Source: Oscillospiraceae bacterium (GTDB taxonomy: Bacteria; Bacillota_A; Clostridia; Oscillospirales; Oscillospiraceae). From it: a DNA stretch of 64,000 nucleotides. Made by a program: the position numbers and the translations under genes. Every line of letters starts with the position of its first letter. Position 1 is the stretch's first letter. The notes beneath the pieces were generated by a model that saw only the letters and a list, made by a program, of their open reading frames with translations, had not been told where the DNA came from and made no database searches. Location: positions 1-64,000 of the forward strand of contig JAFQUA010000047.1 in assembly GCA_017408725.1 (NCBI GenBank), given 5' to 3'. Of the stretch, positions 27,281 through 36,517 are shown piece after piece.

Positions 27281-27928
27281 ATGAATTCTTATGTAGTTGT
27301 TGGCCTTGGCAGATTTGGCGCGGAGGTCGCCCGCCAATTGCACAGCTTGGGCTGTGAGGTTTTGGCGATGGATATGAGCAGTGAGCTGGTGCAGCAGGTA
27401 GCGCAGGATGTGACCCATGCTGTGGTTGCCGATGGACAGGATAAAGAAGTGCTGAAGGCTCTGGGTGTTCGGAATATGGACTGTGCCATCATCGCCATTG
27501 GCGGGGATCTGGCTGCCTCTGTTCTGGTTACCATGAATATGAAAGAGCTTTGTGTGCCCTACATTGTTTGCAAGGCCCATGATGAGACCCACCGGCGTGT
27601 TCTTGAAAAGCTTGGCGCTGACCGGGTGGTGATTCCGGAGAAAGAAAATGCCGCCCGTTTGGCCCGGGGACTGTCCTCGCCCAATGTGCTGGACTATATT
27701 GAGCTTTCCGAGGATTATGGAATCGTCGAAGTACCTGCACCGAAGATCTGGTGCGCTAAGACGTTGAAAGAACTGAATATTCGCGCCAAACTGGGCGTGA
27801 ACATTCTGGCAGTGCGCCGCGATGGCAAGATCAATGTTTCACCTGCGGCAGACTTTCAAATTAAGACCGGCGATGTAATAGTAATTCTGGGTGACAGTGT
27901 GGCGCTGGAGGCTGTGCAGAAGCTATGA
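27281..27928 (+). CDS. ktrA: KtrA/TrkA cytosolic regulatory subunit
   Basis: A 215-residue RCK protein gating KtrB. Residues 1-130 form the nucleotide-binding Rossmann domain with GLGRFGAEVA (the KtrA GxGxxG motif) and acidic D/E at the end of strand 2; residues 140-215 form the RCK_C ligand domain, which in many Firmicutes binds c-di-AMP. ATG 27281 follows AGGAGG. The next gene overlaps its stop by four bases. Confidence 0.95.
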   Translation: MNSYVVVGLGRFGAEVARQLHSLGCEVLAMDMSSELVQQVAQDVTHAVVADGQDKEVLKALGVRNMDCAIIAIGGDLAASVLVTMNMKELCVPYIVCKAHDETHRRVLEKLGADRVVIPEKENAARLARGLSSPNVLDYIELSEDYGIVEVPAPKIWCAKTLKELNIRAKLGVNILAVRRDGKINVSPAADFQIKTGDVIVILGDSVALEAVQKL

Positions 27929-28677
27929 TAGAGGAGAGAATCACAGCAAGGAAAAATCCGCTGTTGCAGCGGGTGCGAAAGCTGCTGTCTTCCCGAAAGG
28001 AACGGGAAAGTACCGGATTTTTTGTGGCGGATGGAACAAAGCTGCTGCAGGAAGCGATTCGCTATTATCCCGGATTGGATACTGTGATCCTTTCTGACGG
28101 TGCGGAAGCGGAAATTCCGGAGCATGTCCGTGTGGTGCGGGTGCCGGAGGATGTAATGGCATCCATTTCTCCCATGGAAGCACCCCAAGGCGCACTCTTT
28201 CTGTGCCGGTTGCCGGAAAAGCGAGTCTTTACGCCAAAACCCGGAATGCTGATTCTGGATGGCATTCAAGATCCGGGGAATTTGGGTACTATCTTAAGAA
28301 CAGCAGACGCACTGGACATAAGCGTTGTCCTGCTGGAGGGCTGCGCGGACCCGTATAATCACAAGACTGTCCGGGCATCCATGGGAGCGGTATTCCGCGT
28401 TCCGGTGATCCAGTCCACATGGCAGGAAGTACAAGAAGCAAGCAGGACAGCCGGGATTCCGATTGGCGTCACGGCTTTTTCTGACCGGGCAAAGGATCTG
28501 CGGCAGGCGGATGTCAAAAAAATGGCAGTGGTAATCGGTAGTGAAGGCAGAGGTGTCCGGCAGGAGATACTGGATTGTGCTGATGAAGAGCTGATCATTC
28601 CCATGAATCCCCACTGCGAATCCTTAAATGCCGCGGTAGCGGCCACCATCGTCATGTGGCAGATGACGGATAAATAG
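27925..28677 (+). CDS. SpoU/TrmH-family RNA 2'-O-methyltransferase
   Basis: A 250-residue SPOUT methyltransferase. The N-terminal RNA-binding substrate domain (FFVADGTKLLQEA) precedes the knotted catalytic domain with motif 1 LDGIQDPGNLGTILRTADA, motif 2 VIGSEGRGV and motif 3 IPMNPHCESLNAAVAATI, all complete. The likely substrate is 23S rRNA, but the exact ribose is not assignable. Its ATGA overlap with ktrA indicates co-translation, although the functions are unrelated. Confidence 0.93.
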   Translation: MIEERITARKNPLLQRVRKLLSSRKERESTGFFVADGTKLLQEAIRYYPGLDTVILSDGAEAEIPEHVRVVRVPEDVMASISPMEAPQGALFLCRLPEKRVFTPKPGMLILDGIQDPGNLGTILRTADALDISVVLLEGCADPYNHKTVRASMGAVFRVPVIQSTWQEVQEASRTAGIPIGVTAFSDRAKDLRQADVKKMAVVIGSEGRGVRQEILDCADEELIIPMNPHCESLNAAVAATIVMWQMTDK

Positions 28678-28693
28678 AGACAGGAGAAACAAC

Positions 28694-29926
28694 ATGCTGA
28701 TACACTGGATATGGCTTGCCACCCGCCCCAATATGAATGACCGGCAGAAAAAGTTGGTTCTGGAAGCCTTTGGGGATCCGGAGGATGCTTTCTGTGAAGG
28801 GGAAGCTGCTTATTTGCAGGTAGAGGGGCTCCATAAGGAAGCACGGGAGGCTCTGAAAGACAAAAATCTGACAGATGCCCAGAAGATCCTGCGCCAGTGT
28901 GTGGATAAAGACATTTCCATTTGTACCTTTCATGACGGGGCGTACCCCAAACGACTGAAGCATATTGTGGATCCTCCCTTGGTACTGTACCACAAGGGGC
29001 CCATCCCGGAGATGGAAGGCGCACCGGTCATTGCCGCAGTGGGCACCAGAAGGGCATCTGCTTACGGAATGAATGTATCCCGCAGAATGGGCTACCAGAT
29101 CGCTGCATGCGGCGGTATTCTGGTTTCCGGTGTGGCAGCGGGTATTGACGGCATGGCTATGCAGGGCGCGCTTCTGGCTGGCGGAACTGTGATTGGCGTA
29201 TTGGGCTGCGGTGTGGATGTGGTTTATCCCAAATGCAACAGCCGTCTGTTTTCGGATATGGAGCGAAATGGCTGCCTAATCTCAGAATTTCCTCCCGAGA
29301 CACAGCCCTACCGCTGGAACTTTCCCAAAAGAAACCGGATCATCAGCGGCTTAAGTAACGGCGTTGTTGTGATCGAAGCACCGGAAGGAAGTGGTTCTCT
29401 GATTACGGCAAGGCAGGCCTTGGAGCAGGGAAGAGATGTATTCTGCGTTCCCGGGAATGTGGATATGCCCACCTTTGCCGGCAGCAACGCACTGATGCGC
29501 GATGGTGCCATTCCTGTCCGTGACGGTTGGGATGTGGTCAGCGAATATGAAAGCATGTATCCCGAGACGATTCATCCAATGAAGACCTCTGTGGAGATCA
29601 AAGACGATTTGGGTGATGAAAAAGTTGTGCCGAAAGTGGCGGAAAAACCCCGTTATCCGGAGAAAAAACGCCTAAGCGACAAGAAAAAAGAGAAAACACC
29701 CATTGACAACGGTTCAAAGCAGCCGTATAGTGACGTAAAAGACAAATTGTCCAAGCTTCCGGATACGGAGCAGCAGATCGCGGAGCTTTTGACAAGTGAA
29801 CGGCTGGTAGATGATCTGATCGCGGAAACCGGCCTTCCGGCGGCAAAGGTTGGCGCGGCGCTGACCATGCTGGAGATCAAAGGCATCATCAAGCGCCTGC
29901 CTGGAAAGCGTATTTCCCTAAAGTAA
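28694..29926 (+). CDS. dprA: DprA/Smf single-strand DNA-processing protein
   Basis: It loads RecA onto incoming single-stranded DNA during transformation. The 410-residue protein has an N-terminal helix-hairpin region, the DprA Rossmann core (AAVGTRRASAYG, SGVAAGIDGMA, VLGCGVDVVYP, EFPPETQPYRWNFPKRNRI split in family motifs), a Lys-rich linker near 300-335, and a C-terminal winged helix (LLTSERLVDDLIAETG). No other competence gene is in the window. Ribosome site AGGAG. The downstream neighbour is topA, a common order in Firmicutes. Confidence 0.95.
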   Translation: MLIHWIWLATRPNMNDRQKKLVLEAFGDPEDAFCEGEAAYLQVEGLHKEAREALKDKNLTDAQKILRQCVDKDISICTFHDGAYPKRLKHIVDPPLVLYHKGPIPEMEGAPVIAAVGTRRASAYGMNVSRRMGYQIAACGGILVSGVAAGIDGMAMQGALLAGGTVIGVLGCGVDVVYPKCNSRLFSDMERNGCLISEFPPETQPYRWNFPKRNRIISGLSNGVVVIEAPEGSGSLITARQALEQGRDVFCVPGNVDMPTFAGSNALMRDGAIPVRDGWDVVSEYESMYPETIHPMKTSVEIKDDLGDEKVVPKVAEKPRYPEKKRLSDKKKEKTPIDNGSKQPYSDVKDKLSKLPDTEQQIAELLTSERLVDDLIAETGLPAAKVGAALTMLEIKGIIKRLPGKRISLK

Positions 29927-29944
29927 ATGAAATGGAGTAATTCA

Positions 29945-32155
29945 ATGGCAACACCATCCAAACTTGTAATTGTAGAGTCGCCTTCCAAGGCTAAGACCAT
30001 TGGTCGGTATCTGGGGCCGGATTACGCAGTCAAGGCCAGCATGGGCCATCTGCGGGATCTGCCTAAGAGCACCATGGGTATAGATTTGGAACACGGCTTT
30101 ACACCGAAGTATATCCCCGTAGCGGGAAAAGAAGATCTGATCAGGGATCTGAAAAAGGCGGCAGCCCAGGCCTCCACCGTATATCTGGCAACGGACCCCG
30201 ACCGTGAGGGAGAAGCAATTTCCTGGCACTTGAAGGAACTTCTCGGTCTATCGGATGAGAAGACCCACCGTGTCACCTTTAACGAAATTACACAAAAGGT
30301 TGTAAAGGAATCCATTGCCAACCCCCGGGAGATCGATTATGATCTTGTGGACGCCCAACAGGCCCGGCGAATACTGGACCGGATCGTGGGCTATCAGCTG
30401 TCTCCGCTGCTGTGGAAGAAGATCCGCAGAGGTCTGTCTGCAGGCCGCGTCCAATCCGTTGCCACCAGATTAGTGGTGGATCGGGAAAATGAGATTCGGG
30501 CATTTGAGCCTAAGGAATACTGGTCTCTGGATGTGACACTGGAGCGCATTGGCAAGGCAGGTTCCTTTGTGGCCCATTATTACGGAACGGATAAAAAGAA
30601 GGAACTTGAGAATGAAGCGCAGGTGCAGTCTGTGATTGATGACATCACCGGACAGCGTTTTACGGTTACGAATGTGAAGAAGGCAGAGAAAAAGCGTTCT
30701 GCCGCGCCTCCTTTCACCACCTCTACTTTACAGCAGGAGGCTTCCCGCAAGCTGAATATGACCCCCAAGCGCACTATGGCCATTGCCCAGCAGCTGTATG
30801 AAGGTGTGGATGTGGCAGGAGAGGGCACTTTGGGTCTGATCACCTATATGCGTACCGATTCTCTGCGGCTTTCTGACGAAGCTATGGCTTCTGCCGCGGA
30901 TTTCATCAAGCAGCGCTATGGCAGCCAGTATTATTACGGCAAATTCCATGTGTTTAAAACTAAGAACGGCGCTCAGGATGCCCACGAAGCCATTCGCCCC
31001 ACCCATGTGGAACTGGATCCGGAGCGGATTCAGGGCAGCCTTACCAAGGAGCAGTATAAGCTTTACAAACTGATCTGGAGCCGTTTTCTGGCTTCCCAGA
31101 TGGCAAATGCTGTGTATGATACGGTTTCTATCGATACCCAGTGCGCTGGTCATACCTTCCGTTCCAGCCATCAGAGCATGCGTTTCCCTGGCTTTATCGC
31201 TGTTTATGAGGAAGGCCGGGATGATGAATCTGAAGCCGTAGATTCCCCGCTTCCCGACCTTGAGGTGGGAGAAGCGGCCAATCCTTCCAAAATCGAAAAA
31301 GAGCAACACTTCACCCAGCCTCCGGCCCGGTATACCGAGGCTACTCTCGTCAAGGCAATGGAGGAAAAGGGCGTTGGCCGTCCGTCTACCTATGCTTCCA
31401 TCGTTTCCACCATTCAGGATCGGGAATATGTGGTCAAGGCGGATAAAAGACTTGCGCCCACACCCTTGGGAGAAGTTGTAAACGGATTGATGATGGACCG
31501 GTTTGTGGACATCATCGATGTGGAATTTACCGCAAATATGGAGACACGTCTTGACGATGTGGAAGAAGGCAAGCGGAATTGGCAGGATGTCCTTTCCGAT
31601 TTCTATGCAGGCTTCCATCAGGAAATGGTGGATGCAGAAGCGGCTCTGGAAGGTACTAGATTGAAAGTGCCGGAAGAGGAATCGGACGAGGTCTGCGAGC
31701 TGTGCGGCAAGAAAATGGTGGTCAAGGTAGGTCGGTTCGGCAAGTTTCTTGCCTGCCCTGGTTGGCCGGAGTGCACCAATACCAAGCCCATTGTGGAGCG
31801 GATGCCCGGGCGGTGTCCCAAGTGCGGCAGCGGTATGCTCAAGCGCAAATCCAAAAAGGGCTACGCTTATTATGCCTGCGAAAAGGGCGCTGAGTGCGGC
31901 TTTATGAGCTGGGATGTGCCCACAGAGCATGATTGCCCGGAGTGCGGACAGACCATGTTTAAAAAGTCCGGCAAGGGCCGCATGAAGCCTTTCTGCATTA
32001 ATGAAAACTGCTCCCAGTTCCTCCCGGAGGACAAGCGGGGCTACTATAAGAAAAAGACAGAAGAATCCGCCGATACGGAAAAACCCGTGAAAAAGAAGGC
32101 GAAGAAAACGGCTGCAAGGAAGCCTGCAAAGAAGACCAAGGAGAAAGAATCATGA
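29945..32155 (+). CDS. topA: DNA topoisomerase I
   Basis: Relaxes negative supercoils. The 736-residue protein starts at ATG 29945 (MATPSKLVIVESPSKAKT) with GGAG upstream. Toprim residues lie in VIVESPSKAKTIG and TDPDREGEAIS; the active-site tyrosine is in ITYMRTDS. The C-terminus carries three Cys4 zinc ribbons (CELCGKKM, CPKCGSGM, CPECGQTM) and ends in a run of Lys/Ala residues that probably contacts DNA or RNA polymerase. It overlaps trmFO by four bases. Confidence 0.97.
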   Translation: MATPSKLVIVESPSKAKTIGRYLGPDYAVKASMGHLRDLPKSTMGIDLEHGFTPKYIPVAGKEDLIRDLKKAAAQASTVYLATDPDREGEAISWHLKELLGLSDEKTHRVTFNEITQKVVKESIANPREIDYDLVDAQQARRILDRIVGYQLSPLLWKKIRRGLSAGRVQSVATRLVVDRENEIRAFEPKEYWSLDVTLERIGKAGSFVAHYYGTDKKKELENEAQVQSVIDDITGQRFTVTNVKKAEKKRSAAPPFTTSTLQQEASRKLNMTPKRTMAIAQQLYEGVDVAGEGTLGLITYMRTDSLRLSDEAMASAADFIKQRYGSQYYYGKFHVFKTKNGAQDAHEAIRPTHVELDPERIQGSLTKEQYKLYKLIWSRFLASQMANAVYDTVSIDTQCAGHTFRSSHQSMRFPGFIAVYEEGRDDESEAVDSPLPDLEVGEAANPSKIEKEQHFTQPPARYTEATLVKAMEEKGVGRPSTYASIVSTIQDREYVVKADKRLAPTPLGEVVNGLMMDRFVDIIDVEFTANMETRLDDVEEGKRNWQDVLSDFYAGFHQEMVDAEAALEGTRLKVPEEESDEVCELCGKKMVVKVGRFGKFLACPGWPECTNTKPIVERMPGRCPKCGSGMLKRKSKKGYAYYACEKGAECGFMSWDVPTEHDCPECGQTMFKKSGKGRMKPFCINENCSQFLPEDKRGYYKKKTEESADTEKPVKKKAKKTAARKPAKKTKEKES

Positions 32156-33456
32156 CCAGAGTGAAAGTCATTGGCGCAGGTCTTGCCGGTTCGGAGGCTG
32201 CATGGCAGCTGGCTCAGAGGGGCATTTGCGTTGACCTCATCGAGATGAAGCCCAAAAAGAAGACCCCAGCCCACCATAGCGACAGCTTTGGTGAACTGGT
32301 GTGCTCCAACTCTCTGCGGGGAGATCGGCTGGAAAATGCGGTTGGCCTTTTAAAAGAGGAACTGCGCCGCTGCGGCAGCCTGATCCTTGCCTGCGCGGAG
32401 GAGACACGGGTGGAAGCCGGCGGCTGCCTGGCGGTAGACCGGAACGGTTTCGCCGCAAAGATCACGGAAAAACTTAAAAATCATCCCAATATTACCATCA
32501 CCTGCGAAGAAGTGACTCAGGTTCCGGAAGGCCCTGTGATCATTGCCACCGGTCCGCTGACATCGGACGCGCTGTCGCAGGCCATTGGCACCTATTTTGG
32601 CAGTGGTTATTTGCATTTCTACGATGCGGCTGCACCGCTGGTCACCGCTGAATCCATAGATATGAATGAGGCTTGGTGGCAGAGCCGTTACGACCGCGGC
32701 ACGCCCGATTATATCAACTGCGCCATGGATAGGGAGCAGTATGAGGCCTTTATCAAGGAACTGGTGGCTGCGGAGGAAGCGGAAGTCCACGGTTTTGAGG
32801 ATAAAAATGTCTTTGAAGGCTGTATGCCGGTGGAGGTTATGGCCCGCCGTGGCTTCGACACCCTTCGATACGGTCCGCTGAAGCCCGTGGGTCTCACAGA
32901 TCCCAATACCGGGAAAGAGCCCTATGCGGTGGTTCAGCTACGGCAGGACAATGCGGAGAAGACCATTTTCAATCTGGTAGGATTCCAGACGCACTTGAAG
33001 TTTGGTGAGCAGAAGCGGGTGTTTTCCATGATTCCGGCTCTTCGGAATGCGGAATTCGTCCGTTACGGTGTCATGCACCAGAATACTTTCCTGCAAAGCC
33101 CCAAGCTGCTGGATCGGTATTATGCCGACCGGAGAAATCCGCTGGTTGCCTTTGCGGGGCAGATGACCGGTGTGGAAGGCTATGTGGAAAGCGCTGCCTC
33201 GGGTTTTCTGGCAGCAGTTGCCATAGCAGCAAAGGTGCAGGGCAGGGAACTTCCGGATTTCCCCAAGACCACGGCCATCGGCGCGCTGGGATTGTACATC
33301 AGTGATGAGTCGGTGGAAAATTTCCAACCCATGAATATCAATTTCAGCATCATTTCTCCGTTGGAGAAACGGATTCGGAAAAAAGCAGAGAAAAATATGG
33401 CCATTTCCCAGCGGTCTCTCGGCGTAATCGAGGAACTTCTGGCAAAGGGCATTTGA
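32152..33456 (+). CDS. trmFO: TrmFO, folate- and FAD-dependent tRNA m5U54 methyltransferase
   Basis: It makes ribothymidine in the T-loop of tRNA using methylene-tetrahydrofolate. The 434-residue protein has the N-terminal FAD motif VIGAGLAGSEAAW, the family block LVCSNSLRGD, and the C-terminal GQMTGVEGYVESAASG. Length is normal. ATGA overlap with topA is typical of this gene order in Firmicutes. Confidence 0.96.
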   Translation: MTRVKVIGAGLAGSEAAWQLAQRGICVDLIEMKPKKKTPAHHSDSFGELVCSNSLRGDRLENAVGLLKEELRRCGSLILACAEETRVEAGGCLAVDRNGFAAKITEKLKNHPNITITCEEVTQVPEGPVIIATGPLTSDALSQAIGTYFGSGYLHFYDAAAPLVTAESIDMNEAWWQSRYDRGTPDYINCAMDREQYEAFIKELVAAEEAEVHGFEDKNVFEGCMPVEVMARRGFDTLRYGPLKPVGLTDPNTGKEPYAVVQLRQDNAEKTIFNLVGFQTHLKFGEQKRVFSMIPALRNAEFVRYGVMHQNTFLQSPKLLDRYYADRRNPLVAFAGQMTGVEGYVESAASGFLAAVAIAAKVQGRELPDFPKTTAIGALGLYISDESVENFQPMNINFSIISPLEKRIRKKAEKNMAISQRSLGVIEELLAKGI

Positions 33457-33471
33457 GAAAGAGGTGCGGCT

Positions 33472-34509
33472 ATGAAGATCATTCTTGACGCAATGGGCGG
33501 CGACCATGCGCCGGAAGCACCGGTACTGGGTGCTGTAGAAGCAGCAAAAGCTTACGGAACAAAGATCACTCTGGTTGGCCGGGGTGAGGAAATCCTGGAT
33601 GTTTTGCGGAAAGCGGGAATTCAGGATCTGCCCAGTGGAATTGAGATCTCCAATGCGGACGATGTGGTGGATATGCACGATGATCCTGCCAGCATTATCC
33701 ATAAGCGGAAGAACTCCTCTATGGTATTGGGACTGAAAATGCTGGCTGACGGCAACGGTGACGCATTTGTTTCGGCAGGCAGCACCGGCGCTCTTCTGAC
33801 CGGCGCGACGCTGATCGTCAAGCGGGTAAAGGGAATCCGCCGTGCGGCTATGGGTCCCGCTATGCCCAATAAGGCAGGCGGTAAGACCGTAATTTTGGAT
33901 TGCGGTGCCAATGCGGAGTGCACACCGGAATTCTTGCTTCAGTTTGGCCTGGTGGGTTCTCTCCACGCGAAAAAGACCTATGGCATCGAAAATCCCAGAG
34001 TGGGACTTTTGAATATCGGCACGGAAGATTCCAAGGGAACCCCGCTTCAGAAGCAGGCGTATGCGCTGCTGAAAGAGGCCGGCGACCGGGGACTGATCAA
34101 CTTTGTCGGCAATGTGGAAGCCCGGGATGTTCCTCTTGGCGCAGTGGATGTGGTGGTTTGTGACGGCTTTGCCGGCAATGTGCTGCTGAAATCCATTGAA
34201 GGAACCGCCATGTTTATGGGCAGCTTGATGTCCAAAATGTTTAAGAAGAATTTGCTGAGCAAGCTGGCTGCGTTGCTTGTGATGAAGGATATTAAGGCGT
34301 TTAAAAAGCTTCTTGACTATCGTGAGATCGGTGGCACGGAGTTTTTGGGTATCCGCAAGCCGGTTATCAAGGCTCACGGATCTTCGGACATGATCGCCTT
34401 CCGCAATGCACTTCGGCAGGCGGAGCTGGCTGCTTCCGCGGATAACTCCGCGGAGCTGGAGCAGAGCTTGCAAAAACTGGCAGAAATTAAGGAGACAGCC
34501 AATGATTAA
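33472..34509 (+). CDS. plsX: PlsX phosphate acyltransferase
   Basis: Converts acyl-ACP to acyl-phosphate for phospholipid synthesis. The 345-residue protein starts with the signature ILDAMGGDHAPEAPVLGA and contains GNVEARDVPLGAVDVVVCDGF (family blocks GNVEARD and VCDGFAGN). AAAGAGGTG precedes the ATG. Its end overlaps rnc by eight bases; the acpP gene that often sits between plsX and rnc in Firmicutes is absent here. Confidence 0.96.
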   Translation: MKIILDAMGGDHAPEAPVLGAVEAAKAYGTKITLVGRGEEILDVLRKAGIQDLPSGIEISNADDVVDMHDDPASIIHKRKNSSMVLGLKMLADGNGDAFVSAGSTGALLTGATLIVKRVKGIRRAAMGPAMPNKAGGKTVILDCGANAECTPEFLLQFGLVGSLHAKKTYGIENPRVGLLNIGTEDSKGTPLQKQAYALLKEAGDRGLINFVGNVEARDVPLGAVDVVVCDGFAGNVLLKSIEGTAMFMGSLMSKMFKKNLLSKLAALLVMKDIKAFKKLLDYREIGGTEFLGIRKPVIKAHGSSDMIAFRNALRQAELAASADNSAELEQSLQKLAEIKETAND

Positions 34510-35188
34510 GGATCTGGAAGCAGCCATTGGATACCGTTTTCAGAACATTTCCTTCCTGCAAAACGCACTGGCCCATTCCTCCTATGCCAATGAGCACTGG
34601 CACAACAGTTTGATGAGCAATGAGCGGCTGGAATTTCTGGGTGACAGCATTCTCGGCATGGTGGTTGCGGATTATTTATATCGCAGTTTTCCCAACCGGC
34701 CCGAGGGTGAGCTGACCCGTATGCGGGCGGATATGGTCTGCGAACGGGCGCTGGCAAAAGTAGCTAACCAAATCGGTTTAGGCAGCCATATCCTTCTGGG
34801 CAAGGGCGAAGAGCAGGGAGGCGGCAGAAGCAGAGAATCCATTCTGGCAGATGCTGTGGAATCCATCATTGCCGCCTGCTACCTCGATGGAGGCATGGAT
34901 GCGGCAAAGCAGTTTGTAGAGCGCTTTATTCTAAGTGATGTGCCGGTTACCAAGTTGCACAATGCGGATTACAAGACCGCGTTGCAGGAACTGGTACAGC
35001 AGAAGAAAAATCAAACAATCCAGTATACGCTGGTGGGGGAGAGCGGACCGGATCATGATAAGCAGTTCCGGGTGGAGCTTTCCATTAACGGTGAGGTCAT
35101 CGGCAGCGGAACGGGTACCAGCAAAAAACGGGCGGAGCAGGAAGCGGCTAAGACTGCCATCGAAGCACTGACCCAAAAATCACAATGA
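34502..35188 (+). CDS. rnc: Ribonuclease III
   Basis: Cleaves double-stranded RNA in rRNA and mRNA processing. The 228-residue protein has the endonuclease signature NERLEFLGDSILGMVVADYL (20-residue core visible) with the acidic active-site residues, the second site DAVESIIAACYLDGG, and a C-terminal dsRNA-binding domain (DYKTALQELVQ, GTGTSKKRAEQEAA). I use ATG 34502, where the family N-terminus begins, not the longer open frame. It overlaps plsX, so the two are co-translated. Confidence 0.96.
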   Translation: MIKDLEAAIGYRFQNISFLQNALAHSSYANEHWHNSLMSNERLEFLGDSILGMVVADYLYRSFPNRPEGELTRMRADMVCERALAKVANQIGLGSHILLGKGEEQGGGRSRESILADAVESIIAACYLDGGMDAAKQFVERFILSDVPVTKLHNADYKTALQELVQQKKNQTIQYTLVGESGPDHDKQFRVELSINGEVIGSGTGTSKKRAEQEAAKTAIEALTQKSQ

Positions 35189-35203
35189 CAGGAAGCGAAC
35201 AGT

Positions 35204-35512
35204 ATGGCAATTATTAAGATCACAAAGGATAATTTTGAACAGGAAGTGCTGAAAAGCGAAGTTCCGGTTCTTCTGGACTTCTATGCCGATTGGTGCGGTC
35301 CTTGCAGAATGGTAGCACCGGTTCTGGAAGAAATCGCAGAAGAAAATGAACACATAAAGGTCGGCAAGATCAATGTAGATGAGCAGATGGATCTGGCTTT
35401 GCGCTTTAAGGTCACCAGCATCCCATTGTTGGTAGTAATGAAGGATGGCGCTGTTGTTGATCAGGCTCTGGGTGCAAAGCCCAAGGACAAGATCCTCCAA
35501 ATGCTGCCGTAA
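35204..35512 (+). CDS. trxA: Thioredoxin
   Basis: A 102-residue canonical thioredoxin with active site WCGPC near residue 30, FYADW upstream and the cis-proline in TSIPLL. It reduces disulfides in cytosolic proteins and is recycled by thioredoxin reductase. AGGAAG precedes the ATG, 15 bases after rnc, so it probably reads from the same transcript. The hairpin after its stop can end that transcript. Confidence 0.96.
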   Translation: MAIIKITKDNFEQEVLKSEVPVLLDFYADWCGPCRMVAPVLEEIAEENEHIKVGKINVDEQMDLALRFKVTSIPLLVVMKDGAVVDQALGAKPKDKILQMLP

Positions 35513-35533
35513 AAGTGAAATAATAGTGGAAAT

Positions 35534-35588
35534 CCTCCCCTGTGATATGGTATACTGTAAGTGATATACCAACGCAGGGGAGGTTTTT
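35534..35588 (+). terminator. Hairpin whose 3' arm is the ribosome site of the next gene
   Basis: CCTCCCCTG (35534-35542) pairs with CAGGGGAGG (35575-35583), with an inner GGTATA/TATACC stem, and TTTTT follows. It looks like a trxA terminator, yet GGGGAGG in its 3' arm is also the ribosome site for the GTG start at 35591. RNA reading through would hide that site. Confidence 0.7.
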
Positions 35589-35590
35589 CT

Positions 35591-36517
35591 GTGGAACTGC
35601 TGTATCTTTTGGAAAAAATTCGTTTACCGATTTTAGACGAGATCATGCTGATCGTAACCATGCTGGGAGAAGAAACCGCTTTTTTGGCCATTGCGCTGAT
35701 TGTTTTCTGGTGCGTAGATAAAAAAAGAGGGTATCTCGTTATGGCGGTGGGCTTTATGGGAACCGTTGCCAATCAGTTTCTCAAATTGCTGTGCCGTGTG
35801 CCAAGACCATGGGTGCTGGATGAAAACTTTACAGTGGTGGGAGATGCCAAGGAAGCCGCCGGCGGGTACAGCTTTCCCAGCGGTCACAGCCAGAATGCTG
35901 TGGGCACGCTGGGCGCGGTGGCACTGACGGATAAAAAGCGTTGGATAAAGGTGATTTGTGTCGCTTTTATGGCGCTGGTTCCTTTTTCCAGAATGTACTT
36001 AGGTGTCCATACCCTTGCCGATGTTCTGGTGGGTTCCGGCATGGCGCTGGCTCTTGTGTGGGGACTCTATCCCGTGATTTTTAAATGCGGAGATAAGGGT
36101 ATGCGAATCCTGATTGCTGTCATGATTGCAATGTCTATTGGTTTGCTGGCATATGTGGAATTATTCCCGTTCCCTGCAGATATGGATGCGCACAATCTGG
36201 AATCCGGAGTTAAGAATGCGTACACTATGATCGGCTGCCTTGTTGGCGTTGCGGTGGTATTTGAGGTGGAAAAGCGGTACATCTGTTTTGAGACCAAAGC
36301 AGTCTGGTGGGCGCAGCTTTTGAAGATTGCATTGGGATTGGGTGTTGTGCTGTTGGTAAAGGAAGGCCTGCGCTCACCATTGGAGGCGCTGTTTTCTGGT
36401 CACATGGCAGCTCGTGCGGTGCGGTATTTTCTGATCGTACTGGTGGCGGGGCTGGCTTGGCCGGCAACCTTCCGCTGGTTTGCAAAATTGGGATACAGAA
36501 AGGAAAGCGAAGTATGA
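35591..36517 (+). CDS. PAP2-family membrane phosphatase
   Basis: A 308-residue membrane protein with all three PAP2 motifs: C1 KLLCRVPRPW, C2 YSFPSGHSQNA and C3 SRMYLGVHTLADV. It probably dephosphorylates a lipid such as undecaprenyl pyrophosphate or phosphatidic acid on the outer membrane face. Several further helices follow the catalytic part, making it longer than minimal BcrC-type enzymes. Start is GTG with GGGGAGG seven bases upstream. Its stop overlaps dut by four bases. Confidence 0.9.
   Translation: MELLYLLEKIRLPILDEIMLIVTMLGEETAFLAIALIVFWCVDKKRGYLVMAVGFMGTVANQFLKLLCRVPRPWVLDENFTVVGDAKEAAGGYSFPSGHSQNAVGTLGAVALTDKKRWIKVICVAFMALVPFSRMYLGVHTLADVLVGSGMALALVWGLYPVIFKCGDKGMRILIAVMIAMSIGLLAYVELFPFPADMDAHNLESGVKNAYTMIGCLVGVAVVFEVEKRYICFETKAVWWAQLLKIALGLGVVLLVKEGLRSPLEALFSGHMAARAVRYFLIVLVAGLAWPATFRWFAKLGYRKESEV

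Noticed and set aside
32938..34527. Long minus-strand frames opposite trmFO/plsX, and similarly opposite topA (30728-31930) and argS (13962-15083)
   Set aside because: Composition artefacts antisense to conserved housekeeping genes.
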